NCBI RefSeq assembly: GCF_016756395.1
Contig: NZ_AP018365.1
Span: 8,001,501-8,065,500 of the forward strand
DNA length: 64,000 nt
Source: Streptomyces sp. SN-593
GTDB lineage: Bacteria > Actinomycetota > Actinomycetes > Streptomycetales > Streptomycetaceae
Reading direction: 5' to 3'
Shown: positions 1 through 7,396 of the stretch, in pieces
Position numbering within the stretch: the first letter of the stretch is position 1
How the letters are laid out: every line of letters starts with the position of its first letter
Notes under the pieces: generated by a model
The model's input: the letters and a program-made list of their open reading frames with translations, nothing else
What the model was told of the DNA's origin: nothing
Databases searched by the model: none
Program-made: the position numbers and the translations under genes

Positions 1-1
1 G

Positions 2-400
2 CCGGTCCGCTGGCTCCAGGAGGCCGAACTCTTCTACGCGGCCCACGGGATCGACCCCGCCGTGCGCCACTGCCGCAGCCTGCTGCGCGAGTTGGGCGAG
101 CGGGTGCGGCAACGCCGGCACGGCAGCGGGGACGTGCCCGACCGGCTGTGGCACCTCGGGGTGACCGTGCGCGAGTTCGAGGTGCTGGTCCTGCTCGACC
201 GCCGGCACACCAACCGCGAGATCGCCGCGGAACTCCATCTGTCGCACCGCACGGTCGAACGCCACGTGGCCAACCTCCTGGAGAAGACACAGGCGGGCAA
301 CCGCCGCGAGCTGGCCGCGCTCCTGGCACCGGAGCCGAGGGAGTCGAGGGAGCCGAGGGAGCCCGGGGGGTTCAGGGAGCCGGTCGGGGTGGGCGGGTGA
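2..400 (+). CDS. LuxR-family transcriptional regulator, C-terminal part (5' truncated by window edge)
   Basis: The reading frame is open from the first bases of the window, so only the C-terminal ~132 codons are present. About 45 residues from the end of the domain is a typical LuxR/GerE helix-turn-helix: VREFEVLVLLDRRHTNREIAAEL, then LSHRTVERHVANLLEKTQ. In this family the second helix pair binds DNA. The last ~25 residues are a degenerate Glu/Pro/Arg/Gly tail (repeated ESREPREP-like units). The preceding helical segment (WLQEAELFYAAHGIDPAVRHC) resembles the TPR-like region of large LAL or AfsR-type regulators, but the N-terminus is not visible, so the subclass is open. It lies 1.1 kb upstream of the lanthipeptide genes on the same strand and could regulate them, but a pseudogene lies between. 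Confidence 0.85.
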   Translation, partial: PVRWLQEAELFYAAHGIDPAVRHCRSLLRELGERVRQRRHGSGDVPDRLWHLGVTVREFEVLVLLDRRHTNREIAAELHLSHRTVERHVANLLEKTQAGNRRELAALLAPEPRESREPREPGGFREPVGVGG

Positions 401-514
401 TCCCCGCCCGTGTGCCCGCGCCCACCGTCGCCGGACCGACGGCCCGGGCGCTTCCGGGTGGGCCGTCCGGCGCGACGCCCCTCCAGGTGCTCGCGGTGCT
501 CCAGGCGCCGGGCC

Positions 515-915
515 GGGGCGGTCGGACAGGATCGCCGGGCCGGGCAGCCCGGCGGTCGCCTCGTCCAGGCGGGCGGCGAGGTCCCGTAGCTGCTCGTCGT
601 CCCGCGGGTACGCGGTGATGATCTTGCCGCACTGGGCGCGGTCGTAGGTGCCGGAGGTCATCTGCTCGACGGTCCCCAGGTCACGGGCCGTCTTGAAGGC
701 GCACCCGGCGCGGACCAGACTCCGGCGGCGCGGTGCGGGACCTCCGGCGCGGAGAGCCGGGTCGTCGAGACGTGCAGCTTCCAGCCCTGCACCCGGGACG
801 TGTGCCGCGGCGGGGTGACCCGGCACCAGACGCCGTCGTCCTCGACCTTCCAGTCCCGCTCGTCCAGCGCGGCGAGCACGGAGCGCACCACGTCTTCCAG
901 AGGAAATGTGAGCAA
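515..915 (-). pseudogene. Remnant of a class III lanthipeptide synthetase (LanKC) N-terminal domain, frameshifted
   Basis: On the minus strand an ATG at 915 opens a frame with the LanKC N-terminal signature: a VRSVLAALDERDWKVEDD-type segment, then QGWKLHVSTTRLSAPEV. Near 718-722 the similarity moves to another frame, which continues LVRAGCAFKTARDLG, then a YDRAQCGKIITAYP block and finally DEATAGLPGPAILSDRP. It stops at the point where an intact protein would read YRPGSLVHYRYG. A one-base indel therefore split the gene and everything past roughly residue 135 (kinase, cyclase) is missing. This is a decayed third synthetase beside the functional locus at 1515-7083. It is more like the common actinobacterial LanKC type than like its two neighbours, so it is probably not a recent copy of either. 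Confidence 0.75.
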
Positions 916-1514
916 GTGAACCCACTTCCAACGCCCGGCCGACGGAGCCGGACCCCCGGCTCGCGAACGGCCCCACTGCGGAGGCGCCCGCCGCGACCGA
1001 GCATGGGGGGAAACCCCTGCCCCGACCCTCCCGCCCCCGCGTCGTCCCGTCTCCGTCCCGTCGCCGTCTCCGTCCCCGGGCCCGGCGGGGCGCGCCGGGA
1101 GGGTCCGGTGCGGGAGACGGGGCGACGGGCGGGAGCGGGGGAAGTTGGGTGCTCAGCACCCATGTCCGGGGCGTGGGCCGCTGACATCGTCGGTTCCGGT
1201 CGCGCAGGGCGCCCTGGTCGCCCTGGTCGCCCCGGTCGATCCGGTCGCTCCGGTCCGGTCACGGCGCGGAGCGCCGGGAACCCGACGCGCTCCGCGGCGC
1301 CGCGGCAGCGGCCCCACCGCACGAACGGCGCGCGCCGCGTGTCCACGACGAGGGAGGAGGGTCTCGTGCCGACGCATGACGAGAACGCGGGGAAGCCGCC
1401 CGCGCCCGCCCCCTCCCGGCAGTCCGCCGCCCCGCGGCCCGGCCGCCCCGGTGGCTGTGCCGACCGGAGCGGCCCGACGGTGCCCGCGGTCGGCCGGCGC
1501 GCGGAGGCCACCCC
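916..1514. other. Non-coding region upstream of the lanthipeptide locus
   Basis: No convincing gene is present here; the open frames are high-GC shadows. It contains a near-perfect palindrome at 1146-1162 (listed separately) and a run of degenerate GGTCGCCC/GGTCC units at about 1206-1262. No TTGACA/TATAAT-like promoter could be assigned with confidence. Confidence 0.5.
1146..1162. promoter_or_regulatory. 17-bp palindrome, candidate operator of the lanthipeptide locus
   Basis: The sequence TGGGTGCT-C-AGCACCCA has 8-bp perfect arms around a single base. It lies 350 bp upstream of the first synthetase gene and may be a regulator-binding site. No linked regulator is complete in the window, so the assignment is inferred from symmetry and position only. 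Confidence 0.35.
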
Positions 1515-4103
1515 ATGAGCGTCGACGTGTTCACCTTCGCCGACCCCGACTTCTACGTGCCGCCGTCCGCCGTCGCGGACCGCGGGCCCCACCTGCGGCC
1601 CGCAGCCGCACCGGACGGCTGGACCGCCGTCAGGACCGGGTGGTGGACCGGGTGGACCCCCGCGAGCGGCCCGCGGTTCGGGGACGGCGACCTGCGCGTC
1701 TACGCCTCCGCGGGCCCCGAACCGCTCCAGCCGGTCCTGGACGCCTTCGCGGCGGCGTGCTTCGCGCGCGGCGTCCCCTTCCGGCACGTCGCGAACCAAA
1801 GCGTCCACCACCACCTGAACCACCCGCGCGGATCGCGCGCGCAGGCCGGCAGGTTCTGCGTCGCCGCCCCCGCGGACGCGGCCGCCGCGGAGGACCTGGT
1901 GCGGGCGCTGCACGCGGCGGCGGTCTTCGCGGCCTCGGCCGCCCCGGCGGCCGAGGCGCACCAGCAGGCCGCGCCGACCGTGCGCCACGGCCGCGTCCCC
2001 GCGCCCTCGGCGTCCGCCGTCCGGCCCGACGGCACACGGTCCACCGAGGACTACCTGATGAACGCGCCCGCCCCGACGCCGGTGGCACCGGCGGGCTTCG
2101 AGGTGCGGGGACTGCGGGCGGCGTCCACCGACGGGTACTCCTTCACGGCGCGCAACGTGATGGACGGCTCCGAGGTCTTCGTCAAGCAGGCGCTCCCGCA
2201 GGCGGCGCCGGCCGGGGACGGGCGCTCGGCGGCCGACCGGCTGCGCGCGGAGTGGCGCGTGCTGGCCCGGGTCCACCACGAGGCCCCCGGCCTGTGCCCG
2301 CGCCCGCTGGTCTTCGTCGAGGGGCGTCCGTACCCCTACCTGCTGGCCGAGTTGGTCGCGGGAGTGCCGCTGACGTCCTGGGTGGTGGCGAACAGCCCGG
2401 TGGCCGACCCGGCCGCGTCCGCGGGCGACTGGTCGCGCTACCACCGGCGCGCCGCCGACCTGATCGCCCGGATCGAGCGCGACCTGCGCCGCCTGTGGCT
2501 GCTGGGCTACCCGGTGGACGGCGTCGAGGCCCGCGACGTCCTCGTCGACCGCGACGACGGCATCCGGCTGACCGGCGGCCTCACCCGTGGCACCGCGTCC
2601 GGCGCGGACACCGACGGCGCCGCACGGCGGGGCGGCGCCGACGGCCCGTCCAGGACGGCCGCCCGTCTGGGACTGCTCCTGCTGACCCCGCTCGCGCCGG
2701 TGGCCGAGCGCAACCCCGGCGTCCTCCCGCACATCCTGCGCGACCTCACCGAGCGCGCCCCGGTACCGCCCAGGCTATGGCACGCCGCGACGCGCCCGGC
2801 CGACTCGCGCGCCGGGGCCGGGGTCCCGCTTCCCAGCCCGGAACAGGTGGACGCCGACGAGCGCGGGGCCCTGACCGAGCTGCGCGACCGCGTCGCGGCG
2901 GGCATCCTGGACGCGGCCGCCGACCGCCCGTGGGGTGTCTTCCCCTCCGTCCCGCAGGGCTACGAGACCAACACGCTGGGCGTGGCCTACGGCACCGCCG
3001 GGGTCGTGCACGCCCTGCGCACCGCCGGCGTGGACATCCCCGCATGGATCACCCGGCGGCTGCGCGAGGACGCCCTGCGCCAGGCCGGCTCCCTTCCGCC
3101 CGGGCTGTACTCGGGCCTGGCCGGCATCGCCTGGGTGCTGGCCGACCTCGGGTTCCAGGACGAGGCGCGCGACCTGCTCGGCGCGGCCGACCGCCACCCG
3201 CTGACCCGCGACTCGGCCACCCTCGCGTGGGGCGCGTCCGGCGTCGCCATGGCGCACCTGGCCCTGTACGGGCACAGCCGTGACGCGTCCCACCTCGACC
3301 GTGCCGTGGAACTGACGCGGCTGCCGCAGCGGTCGGCGGCGCTGAGCGCCCGCCTCGGCCCGCACGACATGACCGGCCTGTTCTACGGACGCGCCGGCGT
3401 CGCCCACGCCCTCCAGCAGGTGGGGGCCGTCACCGGCGAGGACCGCCTGCGGCGCGGCGCGCTCCGGCTGCTGCACGCGGAACTCGACCGGGCCAGGCAG
3501 TCGGCCGGCGGCGAACTGGTCTTCCCGGTCTCCGCGAAGGACCGCAGGGGCATGTACTACCTGCACTGCGGCACCGCCGGCTTCCTCACGGCCGCCTCCC
3601 GCGCCCTCGCCGCGGCACCGGACGAGCGGCTGGCGCTGGCCGTGCCCCGGCTGGTGGCGAAGTCGTCGATCACGTACGTCGCCCACGCCGGGCTCTTCCA
3701 GGGGCTGGCCGGGCTCGGGTTCGCGCTGGCCGAGTGCGGCCGGCTGCTCGACGACGAGCGGGCGCGGGCCGCGTCGTGGAGGTCGGCGCGCACGCTGTTC
3801 GCGCACGCGCTGCCCAGCGGCGGCGCGGTCCGGTTCCTCGGCGACCTGCGGCTGCGGCAAAGCTGCGAGTTGTGGAGCGGCGCGTCCGGCGTGCTGCTCT
3901 TCCTCTCTCACCTGCTCGACCAGCGCCCGGACCCGCTCTTCAGCGTCGACTCCCTCGCCCGCGACGCCGCCGCCGCCCGCGGCCGCGCGCCCGCCCGCCG
4001 CGAGCCCCTCGCCCGCCGCGGCACCGCCGCCCGCCGCGCCGCCCCGGCCCCGGCGCGCACCCCCCAGATGTCCGCCCGCCAACCGGCGGCGCGGAAGCCG
4101 TGA
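1515..4103 (+). CDS. Class III lanthipeptide synthetase-like protein with degenerate kinase (LanKC paralogue, pseudokinase)
   Basis: 862 residues with the LanKC order of N-terminal lyase-like region (about 1-200), Ser/Thr-kinase region (about 205-460) and LanC-like cyclase region (about 470-835), then an Ala/Arg/Pro-rich tail. The N-terminus aligns with the second synthetase at 4378 (ADPDFYVP..DRG..PDGW). The kinase keeps the ATP lysine context (VFVKQA, about 221), but the catalytic loop reads DGVEARDVLVD where the paralogue has GDVSPGNVLVG, and the DFE metal motif is replaced by RLTGG. Phosphotransfer is therefore unlikely. The lyase region also lacks the RVVHYRYG-type block. In the cyclase the zinc-ligand positions read FYGRAGV and LHCGTAG, without the Cys/Cys-His set, as in class III enzymes. 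It is the first gene of the locus, 27 nt before the precursor. It may be a partner or scaffold for the active synthetase. Confidence 0.88.
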   Translation: MSVDVFTFADPDFYVPPSAVADRGPHLRPAAAPDGWTAVRTGWWTGWTPASGPRFGDGDLRVYASAGPEPLQPVLDAFAAACFARGVPFRHVANQSVHHHLNHPRGSRAQAGRFCVAAPADAAAAEDLVRALHAAAVFAASAAPAAEAHQQAAPTVRHGRVPAPSASAVRPDGTRSTEDYLMNAPAPTPVAPAGFEVRGLRAASTDGYSFTARNVMDGSEVFVKQALPQAAPAGDGRSAADRLRAEWRVLARVHHEAPGLCPRPLVFVEGRPYPYLLAELVAGVPLTSWVVANSPVADPAASAGDWSRYHRRAADLIARIERDLRRLWLLGYPVDGVEARDVLVDRDDGIRLTGGLTRGTASGADTDGAARRGGADGPSRTAARLGLLLLTPLAPVAERNPGVLPHILRDLTERAPVPPRLWHAATRPADSRAGAGVPLPSPEQVDADERGALTELRDRVAAGILDAAADRPWGVFPSVPQGYETNTLGVAYGTAGVVHALRTAGVDIPAWITRRLREDALRQAGSLPPGLYSGLAGIAWVLADLGFQDEARDLLGAADRHPLTRDSATLAWGASGVAMAHLALYGHSRDASHLDRAVELTRLPQRSAALSARLGPHDMTGLFYGRAGVAHALQQVGAVTGEDRLRRGALRLLHAELDRARQSAGGELVFPVSAKDRRGMYYLHCGTAGFLTAASRALAAAPDERLALAVPRLVAKSSITYVAHAGLFQGLAGLGFALAECGRLLDDERARAASWRSARTLFAHALPSGGAVRFLGDLRLRQSCELWSGASGVLLFLSHLLDQRPDPLFSVDSLARDAAAARGRAPARREPLARRGTAARRAAPAPARTPQMSARQPAARKP

Positions 4104-4130
4104 AGGCACACGAGAGATCAGGAGAACCCC

Positions 4131-4244
4131 ATGAGCCAGGTGCTGAACCTCCAGGAGATGGAAATCCCGGCCCCCGAGCAGGAGCAGGAAGTCGAGGGCA
4201 GCTACTTCATCTGCAGCGACGCCAGCTGGTTCCTCTGCGCCTGA
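4131..4244 (+). CDS. Class III lanthipeptide precursor, RamS/AmfS-like, 37 aa
   Basis: A very short gene between the two synthetases, with GGAG at 4121-4124 six bases before ATG. The product begins MSQVLNLQEMEIP, matching the leader consensus of class III precursors (the LLDLQ-x-M-D/E-x-P element of SapB/AmfS-type peptides). An acidic spacer (PEQEQEVEG) follows, then a core of about 14 residues: SYFIC, SDAS, WFLCA. The core holds Ser24-x3-Cys28 followed directly by Ser29-x2-Ser32-x3-Cys36. The latter is the canonical S-x2-S-x3-C motif that class III enzymes turn into labionin or lanthionine plus dehydroalanine. RamS and AmfS have two complete S-x2-S-x3-C units; here the first lacks its leading Ser-x2, giving an unusually compact two-ring core. 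A SapB-like morphogenetic surfactant role is possible but inferred. Confidence 0.88.
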   Translation: MSQVLNLQEMEIPAPEQEQEVEGSYFICSDASWFLCA

Positions 4245-4252
4245 GGCACCGC

Positions 4253-4285
4253 CGGGGCGACGCGTCCGTGCCACGCGTCGCCCCG
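4253..4285 (+). terminator. Strong stem-loop after the lanthipeptide precursor (attenuator or mRNA 3' stabiliser)
   Basis: A perfect 13-bp inverted repeat, CGGGGCGACGCGT / ACGCGTCGCCCCG, with a 7-nt loop starts 9 bases after the precursor stop codon. There is no U-tract. In lanthipeptide operons such hairpins commonly let the precursor be made in excess over the downstream synthetase; the same is inferred here. Confidence 0.75.
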
Positions 4286-4377
4286 CCCGCCCGCGGGCCG
4301 ACCTCCCCGCCCGCCCGCGGGCGCACCGCCCCACCCGCCCCACCCGCCCGTCCACGCCCGGCAGACGCGAGGCAGCA

Positions 4378-7083
4378 GTGATCGAGCAGACGTACGCGAT
4401 GGCCGACGCCGACTACTACGCGCCCGTCGAGACCCTCAAGGACCGCGGCCGTGAGTACGCCCCGGCGAAGGTCCCGGACGGCTGGCGCTCCTTCGACCGC
4501 TACCTGTGGCGGTCCTGGGGGCGCGCCGGGCTGCCGATGCCCGACCAGGGCTGGAAGGTCCACGTCTCGGCCCGCGCCGAGCGGATCGCCGACGTCCTCG
4601 ACACGGTCGCCGAGGAGTGCTTCGCGCGGGACGTCCCCTTCAAGCACGTCGCGGCCGAGCGGTTCGTGCTGCTGCTCCAGCACAAGCACGCCTCGCGGAC
4701 GCAGAGCGGGAAACTCGTCGTGGCCTACCCGGCCGACGAGCGGGCGGCCGCCGCGCTGATGAGCGCGCTCGCCGCCCGACTGGAGTCCGAACAGGGGCAG
4801 TTCATCCTCACCGACCGCCGCTTCGGCGACTCCCGGGTGGTCCACTACCGCTACGGCTCCTTCACGCCCCGGCGCCGGCTCCTGCCCGACGGCACCGGCA
4901 CGCCGGTGCTGCGCGACGGACGCGCCCGGCTCGTCGCCGACCGGCGCGAGCCGAGGTTCCACCTGCCTGAGGGGATCACCGACCCGTTCGCAGCCGGGGG
5001 CGCGCAGGCGCCCGCGGAAACGTCCGGGACGGCGAAGGCGGCCGGGACGGCGGAAGCCGCGGGCCCCGTGGAATCCGCGGGCACCGCCGAAGCCAAGGGC
5101 CCCATCGAAGCCGCGGGCACCGCCGAAGCCGAGGGCCCCACGGAAGCTGCGAACACCGCGGAACCCTCCTTCCACGGCTTCGCCTTCGACCACGCCGTCC
5201 GGCACAGCAACGGGGGAGGGGCCTACGCGGGCCGTGAACTCGCCACCGGCCGGAAGGTGTTCATCAAGGAGGCCCGCGACCACACCGGGCTCTCCTGGGA
5301 CGGCCTGACCGCCGTCGAGCGCACCCGGCGCGAGTGGGACACCCTGCGGGCGCTGCACGCGGCGCACCCCGGCATCTGCCCCGAGCCGATCGCGTACTTC
5401 CGCGAGTGGGAACACGAGTTCCTGGTCACCGAGTTCGTCCCCGGCACCACGCTCAACACCTGGGTGGCCGCCCGCAGTCCGGTGACCCGGGTGGAGGCGG
5501 AGCCGCCGGAGGCCGAGCGCTACACGGCCGACTGCGAGGCGATCGCCGCCTCGCTGGAGGAGCAGGTGCGGGTCCTGCACGGTCTGGGGTACCTCTTCGG
5601 CGACGTCAGCCCCGGCAACGTGCTGGTCGGCGACGACGGCCGGCCGCGGCTGGTGGACTTCGAGGCGGCGCGCTCCCTGGGGGACAAGGGCGTCTCGGTG
5701 GCCACCGACGGCTACGCGCCCCCGGCCCGTCTGGTGCGGGACGACCCGACCGTCCCGGACCACTACGGGATCTCGGCGCTCGTCCGGCTGATGCTCGGCC
5801 CGACCTTCGCGGTGGCCGACCGCTACCCCCGCTCGCTGGAGCACCTGCGGGCCGACCTCCAGGAGCGGATGGCGGTGCCCCAGGCGCTGTGGGGGCGCGC
5901 CGTCCGCTTCCACCCGGCCGACGGCCCGGCGCTGCTGCCGGGACCGCGGGAGGTGGCGGCCGACCCGGTGCGCCACGTCCGCGACCTGCGGGACGAGGTC
6001 GCGCGGGCGCTGACCTCGATGGCCGACCCGGACCGCGCGGACACGCTGTTCCCGACCGTCCCCGACGGGTACGCGAGCAACACCGTGTGCGTCGCCTACG
6101 GTGCGGCCGGCGTCCTGCACGCGCTGTGGCACGGCGGCGTCGCCGTGGACGAGGCCGTCGTCGCGCGCTTCCGCCGCGACGCGCTGGCCGCCGCGGGGAG
6201 CCTGCCCCCGGGGCTGCACGTGGGACTGGCGGGCGTCGCGTGGGTGCTGGCCGACCACGGGTACCTCGACGAGGCGCGCGACCTGCTCGCCACCGCCACC
6301 GAGCACCCCCTGGCCACCCGGCGGGCCGGCTTCGCCGAGGGCGCCGCCGGGGTGGCCATGGCCCACCTGTCGCTCTTCGCGCACACCGGCGACCACGGGC
6401 ACGTCGACACCGCCGAGCGCCTGCTGTCCGCGCTCCCGCCGGACGGGGAACTGTCCGGACTGCTCGACCGCGACGACCCGACCGGATGGCTGCACGGCAG
6501 GTGCGGCATCGCCTGGGCGCTCCACCCGCTGGCGGCGGTCACCGGCGACGCCCGGTACCTGGAGCGCGGGGTGCGGCTGCTGCACCACGAACTCGACCGC
6601 GCGATGCCCGGCGGGGCGGCGTCACCGCACTTCCCGGTGTCGGCCACCGACCGCCGGTCGATGCCGTACCTGTTCTGCGGGACCGCCGGGACCCTGCGCG
6701 CCGTCTGCCGCTACAACACCGTCTGCCAGGACGAGCGCCTCGCGGGCGTCGAGAGCGACCTCATGCCGCGGCTGCGCACCACGTACACGGTCATGCCGGG
6801 CCTCTACCAGGGCCTGGCCGGACTGGGGTTCGCGCTCGCGGACCACGCGTCCGTCCGCGGCGACGAGGTGTCCTCCCGCGCCGCGCTGCGCACCGCCCGG
6901 GCCCTGTTCAAGTACGCGGTCCCCGGACCCACCGGGGTCCGGTTCCACGGCGAGAAGCTCAAGCGGTTCAGCGCGGACCTGTGGAGCGGCGGGGCGGGCG
7001 TCCTGCTCTTCCTCGACCAGGTACTGGACGGCGGCGCGGACCGGCTGTTCAGCCTCGACCGGCTGGTCCCGGCGGGCTCCTGA
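4378..7083 (+). CDS. Class III lanthipeptide synthetase LanKC (intact kinase)
   Basis: 901 residues from GTG 4378. The N-terminal lyase region (about 1-200) has ADADYYAPVETL, GWKVHVSARA and the conserved VVHYRYGSF end. A low-complexity TAEAxGP linker (about 215-262) precedes the kinase (about 270-530), which retains the lysine (KVFIKEA), the catalytic loop GDVSPGNVLV (about 407) and the metal motif VDFEAA (about 427). The LanC-like cyclase (about 550-890) has WLHGRCGIAW and LFCGTAGT where zinc ligands sit in LanC/LanL. The Cys/Cys-His ligands are absent, which fits class III rather than class IV. The expected activity is NTP-dependent phosphorylation and elimination of Ser in the 4131 precursor, then Cys addition. 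No transporter or leader protease gene is nearby, so export and leader removal must be supplied elsewhere. Confidence 0.93.
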   Translation: MIEQTYAMADADYYAPVETLKDRGREYAPAKVPDGWRSFDRYLWRSWGRAGLPMPDQGWKVHVSARAERIADVLDTVAEECFARDVPFKHVAAERFVLLLQHKHASRTQSGKLVVAYPADERAAAALMSALAARLESEQGQFILTDRRFGDSRVVHYRYGSFTPRRRLLPDGTGTPVLRDGRARLVADRREPRFHLPEGITDPFAAGGAQAPAETSGTAKAAGTAEAAGPVESAGTAEAKGPIEAAGTAEAEGPTEAANTAEPSFHGFAFDHAVRHSNGGGAYAGRELATGRKVFIKEARDHTGLSWDGLTAVERTRREWDTLRALHAAHPGICPEPIAYFREWEHEFLVTEFVPGTTLNTWVAARSPVTRVEAEPPEAERYTADCEAIAASLEEQVRVLHGLGYLFGDVSPGNVLVGDDGRPRLVDFEAARSLGDKGVSVATDGYAPPARLVRDDPTVPDHYGISALVRLMLGPTFAVADRYPRSLEHLRADLQERMAVPQALWGRAVRFHPADGPALLPGPREVAADPVRHVRDLRDEVARALTSMADPDRADTLFPTVPDGYASNTVCVAYGAAGVLHALWHGGVAVDEAVVARFRRDALAAAGSLPPGLHVGLAGVAWVLADHGYLDEARDLLATATEHPLATRRAGFAEGAAGVAMAHLSLFAHTGDHGHVDTAERLLSALPPDGELSGLLDRDDPTGWLHGRCGIAWALHPLAAVTGDARYLERGVRLLHHELDRAMPGGAASPHFPVSATDRRSMPYLFCGTAGTLRAVCRYNTVCQDERLAGVESDLMPRLRTTYTVMPGLYQGLAGLGFALADHASVRGDEVSSRAALRTARALFKYAVPGPTGVRFHGEKLKRFSADLWSGGAGVLLFLDQVLDGGADRLFSLDRLVPAGS
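5041..5166 (+). repeat. Tandem 36-bp repeats encoding the TAEAxGP linker of the synthetase
   Basis: Three successive 36-bp units (5041-5076, 5077-5112, 5113-5148) and a partial fourth encode about 12 residues each of the type AGTAEAxGPxEA. They lie between the lyase and kinase domains of the intact LanKC. The first synthetase gene has no such repeat, so this is a recent linker expansion. Confidence 0.85.
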
Positions 7084-7396
7084 GCCGCGCTGCGGGGCAG
7101 GAACCGTCGTGCGGACGATCGTCCATCAATCCTGGAGGTCGGACGGGCTGAATGGACGTGTTCATCCGCTTTCGATAGGGGCGAACCTTGCCGCCTCGCG
7201 GCCACGGTGTTACGTTCCCACGTGATCTTGTCGGACAATCTTATGCGGGGCGGTTGCCGGTCACGCGGGCCGGTGCCCGGGTCACGGCGCCCTCCGCGGC
7301 AGGCGGCGACGCCCCACCGCGCGGGCACGGGACGGCCCCGCACCTCCGGGGCCGTGACCGGGCGCGCCGCGACCCGCCGCCGGATCGGAGACCCGC
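7084..7396. other. Intergenic region before the carboxylesterase
   Basis: No gene seen. The region holds a 12-bp palindrome GGACGATCGTCC at 7113-7124, a promoter candidate at 7188-7216 and a short near-palindrome TTGTCgGACAA at about 7229-7239. Confidence 0.5.
7188..7216 (+). promoter_or_regulatory. Candidate vegetative promoter of the carboxylesterase gene
   Basis: TTGCCG (7188-7193) and TACGTT (7211-7216) are separated by exactly 17 bases, a good match to the streptomycete HrdB consensus (TTGACn / TAnnnT). The start codon is 180 bases downstream, leaving a long leader that contains the TTGTCgGACAA element. Confidence 0.5.

Noticed and set aside
681-2732. 683-codon minus-strand open frame covering the start of the lanthipeptide locus
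   Set aside because: It is antisense to the first synthetase with Arg/Gly/Pro-rich composition and no domain; only its far 5' end coincides with the LanKC relic, in another frame.
1515-7083. Class IV (LanL) or class II (LanM) assignment for the synthetases
   Set aside because: The cyclase zinc-ligand positions lack the Cys/Cys-His set and no LanM dehydratase domain is present; a kinase plus RamS-like leader point to class III.
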